A DNA stretch of 64,000 nt from Ignatzschineria larvae DSM 13226 (GCF_038500265.1 NZ_CP150637.1:583501-647500); one strand, 5' to 3'; positions 17,829-28,064 are shown, counted from the first letter of the stretch. Notes: generated by a model not told the origin, from the sequence alone. Made by a program: numbers and translations.

Positions 17829-18298
17829 GTCGCTTCATCTCTTGCTATAGGGTTATGAGGTAGAATCGCAGTAGATTGTAGAGGGTATCAGATCCAAAAT
17901 TATGCCTTTATGCCTATTTGTTCTCGCTGAAATCTTCTTGTAATCTACCAGTTGCTATTTTTTTGCGTATATAACCTAATATTATAGAACGTTTTATTCT
18001 ATTTTACTTCCCATAATTTTAATTATTCTTTGATTGTGTATCATTTTTTTATCAGTTAACTCTATTTAGATTCGTTTGGACGAGACGTTGAGTTATTGAT
18101 GATTACCTAATTGCATGGTTCACTATATAAATGCTATGGATGCGGACTCTTCTCGTTTCAAAAGATCTTAAAGGTTTTACGTAGTTGCATAGGAAATATT
18201 TAGAAGAGAAGTTTAAAAGGAGTTTTAAGTCGTATAATTAGACATTAATATTCTCCCATCCTTTTTTTGGGAGATGCTAATATTCTCCGATAAAATAG
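17829..18298. other. intergenic region between deoR and telA
   Basis: These 470 bases carry the telA promoter region and the 3' end of the deoR transcript. AT-rich runs occur near 17940-18060. Apart from the hairpin at 18252-18274 nothing recognisable was found. Confidence 0.4.
18252..18274 (-). terminator. weak terminator-like hairpin after deoR
   Basis: TCTCCCA (18252-18258) pairs with TGGGAGA (18268-18274), 25 nt after the deoR stop. The outer AATATTA segments can extend the stem. There is no U-tract on the minus strand, so this is weak. Confidence 0.35.
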
Positions 18299-19057
18299 TT
18301 ACCCTTGATATAGCGTAATCCCTAATTTTTTTAACGCTTGTATCGCTGTTTTGGGAAGCTTTTGATCAGTGAAAATAGCGTCAAAAGTCTCGATAGGCAG
18401 GGCGATATAAGTACCGACTTTGCCATATTTAGAAGAATCTGTGATGAGATAACGCCGGCGACTAATATTTGCGACAGCCTCTTTAACGGGGACTTTATTT
18501 TCATCGGGGGTAGAGATTCCGCGGAGGTTCCAGGAAGAGGCGGAGATAAAGGCGATATCGACAATAAAATTATTGAGTGCTTTAGCGGTAATCGTTCCAA
18601 TGGTGGAATTATTCTCTTTGCGTACACGTCCGCCGGCGATGATCAATTCTGCGTCACTATGTTTGACAAGATAATTGGTAATCACAAGATCATTGGTGAT
18701 AATTGTTAAGTCATTTCTTGGAGCTAACTGTTTTGCAAGCGCAAGTACCGTTGTTCCGGCATCTAAATAGATACAGGCATTTTGCGGAATATGTTCACAA
18801 GCAATCGCTGCAATGGCTTCTTTTTCATCTGACATTAGCCCCTCTTTAACTTCATGTGATGGCTCAAAGGGTAGCCTTTCTGCGGCTTTCACTCCACCAG
18901 AAACAGAGATCGCTTTCCCCTCTTTTTCAAGCAGATTGATATCTCGCCAAATGGTCATATAAGAGACATCAAAAATTTTACAAAGTTCCTGAATACTCAT
19001 CACATCATGTTGCTGAATGAGATTAAAGATCGCTTTTTGTCGTTCTAAAGGGATCAT
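18299..19057 (-). CDS. DeoR-family regulator of the tetronate cluster
   Basis: A 252-aa DeoR/GlpR-type repressor. The N-terminal winged HTH (about 5-55, with LCKIFDVSYMTIWRDINLLEKEG) is followed by a phosphosugar-isomerase-like sensor domain with DAGTTVLALA (about 98-107) and the ITDSSKYG segment (about 207-214). It is divergently placed from the permease-ltnD-otnKCI cluster, just as ygbI lies with the ygbJKLMN genes in E. coli. It probably senses a sugar-acid phosphate intermediate and represses that cluster. That target is inferred from context. Confidence 0.85.
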   Translation of the reverse strand: MIPLERQKAIFNLIQQHDVMSIQELCKIFDVSYMTIWRDINLLEKEGKAISVSGGVKAAERLPFEPSHEVKEGLMSDEKEAIAAIACEHIPQNACIYLDAGTTVLALAKQLAPRNDLTIITNDLVITNYLVKHSDAELIIAGGRVRKENNSTIGTITAKALNNFIVDIAFISASSWNLRGISTPDENKVPVKEAVANISRRRYLITDSSKYGKVGTYIALPIETFDAIFTDQKLPKTAIQALKKLGITLYQG

Positions 19058-19099
19058 AGGGCATTATTTCCTTTGTATGTTTTGAGATCAAGAGCATCA

Positions 19100-19165
19100 T
19101 TCTAACCTAGTATTTATCAAGGAAGAAAGAGAGATAGTTTCTTTATTCTAACGTATTAAGTTAGA
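19100..19165. promoter_or_regulatory. candidate DeoR operator region
   Basis: Between the divergent deoR and permease genes, TTCTAAC occurs at 19100-19106 and again at 19146-19152. The second copy is the left arm of a perfect inverted repeat, TCTAAC (19147-19152) with GTTAGA (19160-19165). CCTAG follows both the first TTCTAAC and the GTTAGA arm. The arrangement fits a DeoR-type multi-site operator. Confidence 0.5.
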
Positions 19166-19254
19166 CCTAGGACAGCTTTTTATCTTATTTATGTTGAAAA
19201 ATGATGAAATTTGATGGATATTGGTGACGATAATTTTGTTAAGGAGTAACTGAG

Positions 19255-20610
19255 ATGAGTCAAGGATATCTATTATTGGTAGCTATTTTAGGAGTTTTAG
19301 GGCTTCTACTAATGGTGATTCGGTTTAAAATACAGCCTTTTGTTGCGCTTTTATTGGTGAGCATCATTGTGGCATTAGCCAGTGGTATTCCCATGAACAA
19401 TGTTGTAAATGTGATGACTTCAGGGATGGGGAAAGTACTCGGTTCTGTGACGATGATTGTGGGTTTAGGTGCAATGCTAGGCCAAATTATCGAAAAAACA
19501 GGGGGTGCGGAATCCATAGCTAACTATTTTAGCCGTCTTTTAGGCGCTAAACGAGCTATTCCCGCGCTTACAGCTTCGGCATTTATCCTGGGTATCCCGG
19601 TATTCTTTGATGTGGGATTTATTATCTTAGCGCCTATTATTTACGGTTTTGCGCGGGTTGCGAAAGTGTCGCCTCTTAAATTTGGACTTCCTGTGGCCGG
19701 GATTATGTTAACGGTGCATGTTTCTGTACCACCTCATCCAGGTCCCATTTCAGCAGCTGAATTAACCGGTGCTGATATCGGCTTATTAACCATTATCGGT
19801 CTAGGCATCTGTATTTTTGTAGGGATTATTGGCTACTATGTTTCTAAATGGATTACTCGTAAAGAGTATAAAAATCTATTACCACAAATGAATAATGATA
19901 GCGAAGTTGTGACGGAAATAGTCTTAGAAGAGAAAGCTAAAAATGCACCTAATCCTTATCTAATCGCCTTTTTAATCATCGCACCGATCTTTCTAATTAT
20001 GTTAGGTACCGTTTCTTCGGCAGTGATTGATGGGGAATCAAGTATTAAATCATTCTTTAATTTCTTAGGCGCACCGGTAATTGCATTGATGATTGGTCTG
20101 ATTTTAGCCTTTTACTTCTTAGGGATTCGCCGGAGTTATACCTTAACGCAGATTAGTGATGTAATGGGTGAGGCATTACCTGCCGCCGCAGTGGTGATTA
20201 TGGTTACGGGCGCCGGCGGTGTTTTTGGGAATGTTTTGGTGGAATCTGGTGTGGGTAAAGCGCTCTCGGATCTTCTCACCTCGATTGGCTTACCCATTAT
20301 GTTAGCCGCCTTTTTAATCTCATTGGCACTACGAGCTTCTCAAGGATCGGCAACCGTTGCGATCTTAACAACAGCAGGCTTACTGTCAGAGTCATTGATT
20401 GGAATGAGTGGAACAGAGATCGTTTTAGTCACATTAGCGATGTGTTTTGGCGGATTAGGTCTCTCACACGTGAATGATTCAGGATTCTGGATTGTGACCA
20501 AATATTTAGGGCTTTCAGTGGAAGATGGACTTAAAACGTGGACTGTTTTAACGACTATCTTAGGTGTCTCAGGTTTCTTAATGACGTGGTTAGTGTGGTC
20601 ATTGATTTAA
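19255..20610 (+). CDS. GntP-family sugar-acid permease
   Basis: A 451-aa inner-membrane transporter of the gluconate:H+ symporter (GntP) family with about 12-14 hydrophobic segments. The family loop PVAGIMLTVHVSVPPHPGPI (about 146-165) is clear. E. coli has a GntP homologue, YgbN, at the end of the equivalent cluster. Here it is the first gene. It is expected to bring in L-threonate, D-threonate or a related four-carbon acid. AAGGAG is 8 nt before ATG. A 210-bp gap separates it from ltnD, so ltnD may have a further promoter. Confidence 0.85.
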   Translation: MSQGYLLLVAILGVLGLLLMVIRFKIQPFVALLLVSIIVALASGIPMNNVVNVMTSGMGKVLGSVTMIVGLGAMLGQIIEKTGGAESIANYFSRLLGAKRAIPALTASAFILGIPVFFDVGFIILAPIIYGFARVAKVSPLKFGLPVAGIMLTVHVSVPPHPGPISAAELTGADIGLLTIIGLGICIFVGIIGYYVSKWITRKEYKNLLPQMNNDSEVVTEIVLEEKAKNAPNPYLIAFLIIAPIFLIMLGTVSSAVIDGESSIKSFFNFLGAPVIALMIGLILAFYFLGIRRSYTLTQISDVMGEALPAAAVVIMVTGAGGVFGNVLVESGVGKALSDLLTSIGLPIMLAAFLISLALRASQGSATVAILTTAGLLSESLIGMSGTEIVLVTLAMCFGGLGLSHVNDSGFWIVTKYLGLSVEDGLKTWTVLTTILGVSGFLMTWLVWSLI

Positions 20611-20820
20611 ATAATGAGTCGTACCCATTGATAGAAAAATCATAAATGATCATAGCGATCATAACGATTGGAACAAACATAAAATTAGAGAGCGGTTAAT
20701 TGAAAATCGCAAGATGATCAGAACAACATAATTTTATAAAGTGCTTTCTAGAGTATTTTTCGAGTAGAGTCCTCGATCACAGAGGAGAGCACAATTATCA
20801 TAAATAGAAGGATCAATATT

Positions 20821-21720
20821 ATGAGTCAACAATTTTCATTAGCAGTTATTGGATTAGGATCAATGGGAATGGGTGCGGCTAAATCAGCTATTCGTGCCGG
20901 CATTACTACTTATGGGATTGATCTTAATGAGGCTGCACTTGCCGATCTTAAAGCGGCAGGTGCTAAAGCGGTGGGTAAGGATTGCCGCGAGTTTGCATCA
21001 GAATTAGATGCGGTATTGGTCTATGTGGTCAATGCAGCTCAAGCAAAAGCTGTACTCTTTGGTGAGAATGGGGGAGCGCAATATCTTAAAGCAAATACAC
21101 CTGTGATGGTTTCAGCCACTATTTCAGCAGAAGATGCAAAAGCTATTGAGAAAGGATTAGCGGAATTTCAATTGCCAATGTTAGATGCACCCGTTTCAGG
21201 TGGTTCAATTAAAGCTAATAGTGGTGAAATTACGATAATGGCGGCAGGTAAGCCGGCAACATTTGCGCAATTACAACCTGTGCTAGAGGCGATTGCGGCG
21301 AAAGTCTATAACATCGGCGAGGAGATTGGTCTTGGTTCAACGGTGAAAATTGTTCATCAATTATTAGCAGGTGTGCATATCGCTGCCGGAGCTGAAGCAA
21401 TGGCATTAGCGGCTAAAGCGAATATCCCTTTAGATGTGATGTATGATGTTGTTATCAATGCCGCTGGTAATTCTTGGATGTTTGAAAATCGGATGAAACA
21501 CGTGGTCGATGGTGATTACTCGCCTAAATCAGCAGTGGATATCTTTGTAAAAGATCTAAATCTTGTTCGGGATACAGCAAAAGAGTTGAAATTCCCCTTA
21601 CCGCTTGCCTCTACAGCGCTCAATATGTTTGTCGAGGCCTCTAATAAAGGCTATGGCCGGGAAGATGATAGTGCAGTAATTAAGATCTTCTCAGGTATTG
21701 AGTTACCTAAGGCGAAATAA
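20821..21720 (+). CDS. ltnD: L-threonate dehydrogenase LtnD
   Basis: A 299-aa NAD-dependent dehydrogenase of the beta-hydroxyacid dehydrogenase family. It oxidises L-threonate at C2 to 2-oxo-tetronate, the entry step of the pathway. The Rossmann motif GLGSMGMGAA is at about 11-20. LDAPVSGG (about 121-128) is the substrate-binding signature, and the catalytic Lys lies in STVKIVHQLLAG (about 176). AGAAGGATC precedes the ATG. It is followed by otnK, otnC and otnI, matching E. coli ygbJKLM. Confidence 0.9.
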   Translation: MSQQFSLAVIGLGSMGMGAAKSAIRAGITTYGIDLNEAALADLKAAGAKAVGKDCREFASELDAVLVYVVNAAQAKAVLFGENGGAQYLKANTPVMVSATISAEDAKAIEKGLAEFQLPMLDAPVSGGSIKANSGEITIMAAGKPATFAQLQPVLEAIAAKVYNIGEEIGLGSTVKIVHQLLAGVHIAAGAEAMALAAKANIPLDVMYDVVINAAGNSWMFENRMKHVVDGDYSPKSAVDIFVKDLNLVRDTAKELKFPLPLASTALNMFVEASNKGYGREDDSAVIKIFSGIELPKAK

Positions 21721-21780
21721 ATTGTGATGACGATATATTGTCAATAATCCAATAAATTGAAAATAAAGAAGGAGTCAATG

Positions 21781-23046
21781 ATGAAAATTGGTGTCATTGC
21801 CGATGATTTTACCGGTGCAACTGATATCGCGAGCTTTCTTGTGGAGAATGGTCTTTCCACAATGCAGTTTAACGGGATTCCTAAAGCCGATGAAATAGTC
21901 GATACAGATGCGGTTGTGATCAGTCTTAAGAGCCGTTCTATCCCGAAAGCGGAGGCGGTGCAAATCTCTTTAGAAGCGCTGAAATGGTTACAATCAAAAG
22001 GCTGTGAGCAGGTCTATTTTAAGTATTGCTCAACCTTTGATAGTACTGCAGAGGGAAATATTGGTCCTGTAACCGATGCATTGTTAGATGCGTTAGGGGA
22101 AAAAACAACGATTATTTCGCCGGCATTACCCGTTAATGGTCGGACTGTCTATAAAGGGTATCTCTTTGTATTAGATCAGTTATTGTCTGAATCCCCAATG
22201 AAAAATCATCCGCTCAATCCGATGCGAGATAGTAGCTTACAGCGCTTAATGGAGATGCAAAGCGACGGAAAAGCAGGGTTGATTACGAGCGATGAGTTAG
22301 ATAAAGGTGTTGATTTTGTGAAAGCCCGTATTGAAGCATTATCTCACGAAGGGATTAATTATATTGTGTTAGACGCTTTGACTGAGGATCATTTAGTGAT
22401 TCAAGGAGAAGCCACTAAAACGATGAAATTAGTGACTGGCGGATCAGGGCTTTCAATCGGTTTAGCTAGAGCTCATACAGCGGGAAGATCAGGGGGGCAA
22501 GCGAATAGCGCGGGGTATCCTGTGAAAGGCGATGCAATAGTACTCTCAGGTTCTTGCTCGGCAATGACCAATAAACAGGTGCGTTGCTATAGCGCTAAAG
22601 CGCCGAATTTTGCCATTGATGTTGCAAAAGTAATCGATGAAACAGATCGAAAACAGTATATTCAAGAAATTTTGCAATGGATTCACGAGCAGAAAGGGAA
22701 GACGTTAGCGCCCTTAATCTATGCCACGAGTGATGCGAAGATGTTAGAGCAAATTCAGCAACAATATGGCGCTGAGAAGGCTAGTCACGCGGTCGAAGAG
22801 ACTTTTCGATTATTGACAGAAGCCTTAAAAGAGAGCTCTATCACTCGGTTTATTGTGGCCGGCGGTGAAACGTCTGGAGTAGTGGCGCAAACTTTAGGGG
22901 TGGAAAATTTCTATATTGGCCCTGTGATTTCACCTGGTGTACCTTGGGTAAAAGGGGTGAAACAACCCATTTCATTGGCGCTTAAATCAGGGAATTTTGG
23001 TGATGAAAATTTCTTTGCACGAGCACAAGAGGAGTTTGTGGTATGA
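21781..23046 (+). CDS. otnK: 3-oxo-tetronate 4-kinase OtnK
   Basis: A DUF1537-family kinase of 421 aa that phosphorylates 3-oxo-tetronate with ATP. It starts MKIGVIADDFTGATDIASFL, the hallmark N-terminus of the family. Two further ATGs (21757, 21778) lie upstream in frame. AAGGAG at 21769-21774 gives the best spacing (6 nt) to 21781. The C-terminal nucleotide-binding region includes FIVAGGETSGVV (about 358-369). Its stop overlaps the otnC start in ATGA, indicating coupling. Confidence 0.9.
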   Translation: MKIGVIADDFTGATDIASFLVENGLSTMQFNGIPKADEIVDTDAVVISLKSRSIPKAEAVQISLEALKWLQSKGCEQVYFKYCSTFDSTAEGNIGPVTDALLDALGEKTTIISPALPVNGRTVYKGYLFVLDQLLSESPMKNHPLNPMRDSSLQRLMEMQSDGKAGLITSDELDKGVDFVKARIEALSHEGINYIVLDALTEDHLVIQGEATKTMKLVTGGSGLSIGLARAHTAGRSGGQANSAGYPVKGDAIVLSGSCSAMTNKQVRCYSAKAPNFAIDVAKVIDETDRKQYIQEILQWIHEQKGKTLAPLIYATSDAKMLEQIQQQYGAEKASHAVEETFRLLTEALKESSITRFIVAGGETSGVVAQTLGVENFYIGPVISPGVPWVKGVKQPISLALKSGNFGDENFFARAQEEFVV

Positions 23047-23735
23047 CCTCAAATGATCTACAGCAGCAAAAAATAGCCCCGAAAGTAGTGGATCCCGCAG
23101 TGTTAGCAAAGGAAGAACAATTTGCCCGTAGTGAGATTGTGCGTATTGGCAAATCCTTTTTTGATCGAGGTTATGCCACAGGATCGGCGGGGAATCTGTC
23201 GATTCTACTTTCGGATAATGAAACGGTTATTGCAACGCCGACAGGTTCCTGTTTAGGGGAACTTGAGGTCGATAAACTCTCGAAAGTGACGATTGATGGT
23301 GAGTGGGTATCGGGTGATAAACCCTCTAAAGAGGTGGTATTTCATCGGGCAATCTATATTCATAATCCTGCGCATAGAGCGATTGTGCATCTACATTGTA
23401 CCTACTTGACGGCACTCTCTTGTTTGGAGAATTTAGATCCAAAGAATGCTATTAAGCCTTTTACTCCTTATGTAGTAATGCGTGTTGGCGAAGTGCCGGT
23501 GATTCCTTATTACCGGCCGGGTGCTGAGATGCTTGCTACGGATCTTGGGCATTTAGCGCCAGATTATAAGGCTTTTTTATTGGCTAATCATGGACCTGTA
23601 GTAACCGGTTCCACTTTACAAATCGCAGCGGATAATCTTGAGGAGATGGAGGATGCAGCGAAGCTCTCTTTTATCTTACAAAATAGTCCCATTCGTTATT
23701 TAACCCAAGCTGAGATCGAAGAACTCAAAGGATAA
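23043..23735 (+). CDS. otnC: 3-oxo-tetronate 4-phosphate decarboxylase OtnC
   Basis: A 230-aa class II aldolase/adducin-fold enzyme. It decarboxylates 3-oxo-tetronate 4-phosphate to dihydroxyacetone phosphate. TGSAGNLS (about 41-48) forms the phosphate pocket. Metal-binding His residues are in HLHCTYL (about 117-123) and the later LANHGPVV (about 180-187) segment. It overlaps otnK by 4 nt and lies 4 nt before otnI, a tight operon. Confidence 0.9.
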   Translation: MTSNDLQQQKIAPKVVDPAVLAKEEQFARSEIVRIGKSFFDRGYATGSAGNLSILLSDNETVIATPTGSCLGELEVDKLSKVTIDGEWVSGDKPSKEVVFHRAIYIHNPAHRAIVHLHCTYLTALSCLENLDPKNAIKPFTPYVVMRVGEVPVIPYYRPGAEMLATDLGHLAPDYKAFLLANHGPVVTGSTLQIAADNLEEMEDAAKLSFILQNSPIRYLTQAEIEELKG

Positions 23736-23739
23736 TAGA

Positions 23740-24516
23740 ATGCCTAAATTTGCAGCAAATCTATCAATGATGTTTAAAGAAGTTGATTTTCTTGATCGCT
23801 TTGAACGGGCGGCGAATGCCGGTTTTAAAGCGGTAGAATTTCTCTTTCCTTATGAGTATGATAAGGCGAAATTGGCAGAACTTCTAGAGAAGTATGGCTT
23901 AGAGCAAGCACTTTTCAATACAGCCTCTGGTGATGTTACAAAAGGGGAGTGGGGTTTAACCGCAGTTCCGGGAAGAGAGAAAGAAGCAAGGGAGATGATT
24001 AATCAAGCTTTTGAATATGCCTTAGTGCTCAAATGTCCACGTGTACATGTAATGGCAGGCGTTGTACCGGAAGGGGAAGATCGTGGCGCGTATCGACAAA
24101 CCTTTATTGAAAATGTCCGTTATGCAGCTGATCTATTCAAGCCACACAATATTGATGTCGTGATTGAAGCATTAAGCCCGCCGGTGAAACCGAATTATCT
24201 CTTTAAAAGTCAATATCAATCGCTCGCATTAGTGAAAGATATTGATCGAGAGAATGTAGGGGTGCAATATGATTTTTTCCACGCACAATTAGTGGATGGC
24301 AATATCACAAATTTCCTCAAAGATCATATTGATCAAATTAAGCATATCCAGATCGCCTCTGTACCGGATCGTCATGAACCGAATCAAGGAGAGATTGATT
24401 ATCCTTGGCTCTTTAATCTATTAGATGAATTGGGTTATAAAGGATGGGTCGGTTGTGAATATAATCCTGAAGGTAATACTGAAGCCGGGTTAAGCTGGTT
24501 TAAACCTTATCGTTAA
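23740..24516 (+). CDS. otnI: 2-oxo-tetronate isomerase OtnI
   Basis: A 258-aa TIM-barrel enzyme of the hydroxypyruvate isomerase (Hyi) family. It interconverts 2-oxo- and 3-oxo-tetronate, linking LtnD to Otn[22 protein letters not shown] is the typical N-terminus. The catalytic acidic residues lie in DVVIEALSP (about 145-153) and at the C-terminus in [21 protein letters not shown] precedes the ATG. It is the last gene of the cluster. Confidence 0.9.
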   Translation: MPKFAANLSMMFKEVDFLDRFERAANAGFKAVEFLFPYEYDKAKLAELLEKYGLEQALFNTASGDVTKGEWGLTAVPGREKEAREMINQAFEYALVLKCPRVHVMAGVVPEGEDRGAYRQTFIENVRYAADLFKPHNIDVVIEALSPPVKPNYLFKSQYQSLALVKDIDRENVGVQYDFFHAQLVDGNITNFLKDHIDQIKHIQIASVPDRHEPNQGEIDYPWLFNLLDELGYKGWVGCEYNPEGNTEAGLSWFKPYR

Positions 24517-24582
24517 AGCGTTTGTGATTAATAGGGATTAAAGCTGTTTACCTAATTATGATTTGGGTCAAAATTCAAATAG

Positions 24583-24628
24583 ACCGTAAGTTTAGTGCTT
24601 TTTAGTAGGTGCTAGATTTACGGTTTTA
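24583..24628 (+). terminator. terminator of the tetronate operon
   Basis: ACCGTAA (24583-24589) pairs with TTACGGT (24618-24624). The stem is extended inwards by pairs including G-U and is followed by TTTATT. Confidence 0.65.
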
Positions 24629-24845
24629 TTCGTCTTGTATTAAAAGCATGATGAGCAATGGCTGTTGATGATGGGGGATATTATTTGGGTATGTAATCCT
24701 AGTGTTATTTAAAATTCTATAAATAATTTTACCAATATTTTAAATTGATACTATAATTAATTTTAATAATAGTTACTATTAAGTAACTTATTCGTCCCTT
24801 TCTATTGATAATACATTAGAGAGGTTTTTTTATAATTAAAAAATA

Positions 24846-24871
24846 ACCTTATAGCATTTATGCTATAAGGT
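24846..24871. promoter_or_regulatory. 26-nt perfect palindromic hairpin upstream of the sigma factor gene
   Basis: ACCTTATAGCAT (24846-24857) and ATGCTATAAGGT (24860-24871) form a perfect 12-bp stem around TT. On the minus strand it is followed by TATTTTTT, so it could end minus-strand RNA. On the plus strand it stands 56 nt before the RpoS-like start codon and could be an operator or leader hairpin. Confidence 0.55.
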
Positions 24872-24927
24872 GAAATTTTAATAAGGATCTAACCAACAAG
24901 GATGTTCTGAAGAATTAGGGAGGCGTC

Positions 24928-26007
24928 ATGAATCGCAAGCAACCCTCGAAAGCATTTTACAATATTGAATCGCTTCAATACGAAAAGACAGGACAATTAC
25001 ACTCTACACTAACAGAAGGAGATCAAGTTACTAATCAAATAGCAGCTAGTGCTGAAGATATTACATTACCTAACTGCTGGCCGCATGAATCATTAATATC
25101 AGACACATTAGAACCTTCTTTGATTAAGAATGATGAACTAGAAGATATTCTGAAAAATAGAGAGAATAAATATGTAGATTATGAAAATGATCTTTATCTC
25201 TATTTTTCCGAAGTCGGGCAGTATCAACTCTTGAGTGCAGCAGAGGAGAAGTTGCTTGGAAAAGCGGCGAAAGAGGGAAACAATGAAGCATTTAAACAGA
25301 TTATTTTAGGAAATTTAAGATTAGTGATTATGATTGCTCAGCGTTATGAAGAACGAGGGCTAGACAAATCTGATCTCATTTCTGAGGGAAATCTTGGACT
25401 CATACATGCAACCCGAAAATTTGATCCCGAAAGAGGATGTCGATTTTCAACCTATGCGGTGTGGTGGATCCGGCACTACATGGAAAAAGCAATAATGAAT
25501 CAGGGGAGAACCGTACGTTTACCCATTCATATTAATAAAGCGTTGAAAAGACTCATGAGTGAGTTGCAACAATTATCTCAAGAGTTACAAAGAAGACCAA
25601 CTGTAAAGGAGTTATCTGAAATAACAGGTCAAAGTCTGTATGAAATTATGGAACTTCTTGCTTATCAAAAAGCATTTCTTTCCTTTGATAACACAGAATT
25701 ATCGATTGTTGCATCGTTCAGTTCTAGTACAATTCAAATTGATCGAAAACAAATAATCGATTTTTTTATTGAGAATGAATCAGTTAATCTTTTAGAGAGT
25801 ATTTTATTTGATCTTGAACCTCAAGAGCGGGCGGTGATTGAATATCGTTTTGGTATTAATGGCCGAACCCCTAAAACATTGGATACAACGGGAAAAATAT
25901 TAGGATTAACACGAGACCAAGTGCGGTATTTACAAACTAAGACCCTGGAGAAGATACGTTTAATGTTAGAGAAGCATGATGTTAGTTTAAGTGATATTTT
26001 AGAGTGA
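24928..26007 (+). CDS. group-2 sigma-70 factor, divergent RpoS-like
   Basis: A 359-aa sigma factor with a polar N-terminal extension of about 75 residues, then region 1.2/2.1 (YFSEVGQYQLLSAAEE), and region 2 with ISEGNLGLI and FDPERGCRFSTYAVWWIR. The stretch EKAIMNQGRTVRLPIHINK is characteristic of RpoS. Region 3 is diverged. Region 4.2 reads LGLTRDQVRYLQ, differing at normally constant positions from the usual LTRERVRQIE. GGGAGG is 5 nt before ATG. The base composition looks AT-richer than rpoD next door. It probably directs a stress or stationary-phase regulon with altered -35 recognition. RpoS is the best guess, but the usual nlpD neighbour is absent. Confidence 0.75.
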   Translation: MNRKQPSKAFYNIESLQYEKTGQLHSTLTEGDQVTNQIAASAEDITLPNCWPHESLISDTLEPSLIKNDELEDILKNRENKYVDYENDLYLYFSEVGQYQLLSAAEEKLLGKAAKEGNNEAFKQIILGNLRLVIMIAQRYEERGLDKSDLISEGNLGLIHATRKFDPERGCRFSTYAVWWIRHYMEKAIMNQGRTVRLPIHINKALKRLMSELQQLSQELQRRPTVKELSEITGQSLYEIMELLAYQKAFLSFDNTELSIVASFSSSTIQIDRKQIIDFFIENESVNLLESILFDLEPQERAVIEYRFGINGRTPKTLDTTGKILGLTRDQVRYLQTKTLEKIRLMLEKHDVSLSDILE

Positions 26008-26082
26008 TACCTGTGATATTTTGATTTGGATTGGAATTCATTCAAATTATAGGTTGTTTTAATTTAAAGTTGTCCCCATTAA

Positions 26083-26106
26083 TGGTGTAGTCGATAGATT
26101 ACACCA
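26083..26106 (+). terminator. hairpin after the sigma factor gene
   Basis: TGGTGTA (26083-26089) pairs with TACACCA (26100-26106) and is followed by a pyrimidine-rich stretch but no pure T-run. It may be a weak terminator. Confidence 0.35.
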
Positions 26107-26149
26107 CAGGGTTTCTCTTTTCTTTGCTATATCAGAAATAGGGGAAAGC

Positions 26150-26158
26150 TGTTATAAT
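26150..26158 (+). promoter_or_regulatory. extended -10 promoter of rpoD
   Basis: TGTTATAAT is a perfect extended -10 (TG-N-TATAAT), 68 nt before the rpoD start codon. No good -35 lies 17 bp upstream, which is tolerable for an extended -10. Confidence 0.6.
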
Positions 26159-26225
26159 AGTCTGCTTTAGATTAAAATAATACGATAGTCGTGAACTTAT
26201 TAGATTAAGGATGTCATTCTAAATT

Positions 26226-28064
26226 ATGAGCAATCATTCAGATCAAAAAAAACAAGATCAACTTAAAAAAGAGCAAATCAAAAAGCTGATCGCTTATGGT
26301 AAAGAGCAAGGATATCTTACCTTTACGGAGGTTAACGATCATCTACCTAAAGGAATGGTCGATCCAGAACAGATTGAAAGTATCATCGCGATGATTGAGG
26401 ACATGGGGATCTCGGTGCATGAAGAAGCGCCTGACGAAGATACTTTAATGTTGAGCGAATCTCTTGACAGTGATGATGCAGTAGAAGAAGCAGCAGAAGT
26501 ACTTGCTCATATTGATGATGAAGAGATTGGTAGAACGACAGATCCTGTGCGCATGTATATGCGTGAGATGGGAACGGTTGATCTCTTGACTCGCGAGGAA
26601 GAGAAACAGATTGCGATTCGCATTGAAGAGGGGTTGCATTCTTCACTTAATTCCCTTGCACTTTATGTTCCGGCAACTTATCACCTTATTGACTCTTATC
26701 ATGCGGCGATAAAAGAAGAAGGACGTATTACCGATCTTGTTTTAGGGTTTATAGATCCTAACTTCTATCTTGAAAATGAAGAGAAAAGTGAGGATGAGGA
26801 TGAAGAGGTTGCGGTTGTTGAAGTTGAAGATAACACCAATGGTCCTGATCCTGAGATCTTAGCAACCAAGATTGCAGAATTACAATCAATTGTAGATCAA
26901 TTAAATTCGATTAAAGAGAAAGAAGGGGCTGCAAGTAAATCTGATAAGATCAAAGAAGTTAGAGCAAGCCTTCGTGAGAAATTTATGGAGTTTCAGTTAG
27001 CACCGAAATTCCAAACAGAGATGTATGATAAACTTCGTGAAACGATTGATCGCATCCGTCCGTTAGAACGTAAAATTATGCATATCTGTGTGGCGAAAGC
27101 AAAAATGCCACGTACAGAGTTTTTAAAAGTTTTCCCTCGTAATGAAGCAAATAGAGCTGTTTTTACGGAGGATATCTTTAATCGTAAAGCGAAGTATGTA
27201 GAAGAACTTAAAACTTATGAGAAGCACATTTTTGAATGTCAAGATCGCTTAGCGAAGATCGAGCAAGAGACAGATCTTACCATCTATGAGATTAAAGAGA
27301 TTAATCGACAAATCTCAATCGGGGAAGCGCAAGCACGCCGAGCAAAACGGGAGATGATTGAAGCAAACTTACGTCTTGTAATCTCTATCGCGAAGAAATA
27401 TACCAACCGAGGTCTACAATTTCTCGATTTGATTCAGGAAGGTAATATTGGGTTGATGAAAGCAGTGGATAAATTTGAATATCGCCGGGGCTATAAGTTC
27501 TCAACTTATGCGACTTGGTGGATTCGCCAAGCGATTACTCGCTCCATTGCTGATCAGGCACGAACCATTCGTATCCCTGTGCATATGATTGAGACAATTA
27601 ATAAGTTGAACCGTATTTCAAGACAGCTTCTTCAAGAGCTTGGTCGTGAGGCAACCCCTGAAGAGATCGCTGAAGCAATGGGTGAAACAGAAGAGCGTGT
27701 ACGTCGAGTGCTCAAAATCGCTCGTGAGCCTGTCTCTATGGAAACACCTGTTGGGGATGATGAAGATTCAAGCTTAGGTGATTTCATTGAAGATGTTTAT
27801 GCTATCTCTCCGATTGAGTCAGCCACAGATGAAGGTTTAAATGAAGCGACTCGCGAAGTATTAGATACATTAACCGCTCGTGAAGCGAAAGTGCTACGGA
27901 TGCGATTTGGTATTGATATGAATACAGATCACACGCTTGAAGAAGTGGGTAAGCAATTTGATGTGACTCGTGAGCGTATTCGTCAGATTGAAGCAAAAGC
28001 GCTTCGTAAATTACGTCATCCTAATCGTTCAGAGAGCTTAAAAAGCTTCTTAGATGTGGATTAA
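26226..28064 (+). CDS. rpoD: primary sigma factor sigma-70
   Basis: A 612-aa housekeeping sigma factor. Region 1.1 occupies the N-terminus and region 1.2 reads [11 protein letters not shown] (about 101-111). A long non-conserved insert rich in Glu/Asp (about 150-320) is as in other proteobacterial RpoD. Region 2 ([36 protein letters not shown]) and region 4.2 ([20 protein letters not shown]) are fully conserved. The expected dnaG/rpsU genes are not adjacent. dnaG lies 3.7 kb downstream instead of immediately upstream, and an RpoS-like factor occupies the upstream side. Confidence 0.97.
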   Translation: MSNHSDQKKQDQLKKEQIKKLIAYGKEQGYLTFTEVNDHLPKGMVDPEQIESIIAMIEDMGISVHEEAPDEDTLMLSESLDSDDAVEEAAEVLAHIDDEEIGRTTDPVRMYMREMGTVDLLTREEEKQIAIRIEEGLHSSLNSLALYVPATYHLIDSYHAAIKEEGRITDLVLGFIDPNFYLENEEKSEDEDEEVAVVEVEDNTNGPDPEILATKIAELQSIVDQLNSIKEKEGAASKSDKIKEVRASLREKFMEFQLAPKFQTEMYDKLRETIDRIRPLERKIMHICVAKAKMPRTEFLKVFPRNEANRAVFTEDIFNRKAKYVEELKTYEKHIFECQDRLAKIEQETDLTIYEIKEINRQISIGEAQARRAKREMIEANLRLVISIAKKYTNRGLQFLDLIQEGNIGLMKAVDKFEYRRGYKFSTYATWWIRQAITRSIADQARTIRIPVHMIETINKLNRISRQLLQELGREATPEEIAEAMGETEERVRRVLKIAREPVSMETPVGDDEDSSLGDFIEDVYAISPIESATDEGLNEATREVLDTLTAREAKVLRMRFGIDMNTDHTLEEVGKQFDVTRERIRQIEAKALRKLRHPNRSESLKSFLDVD

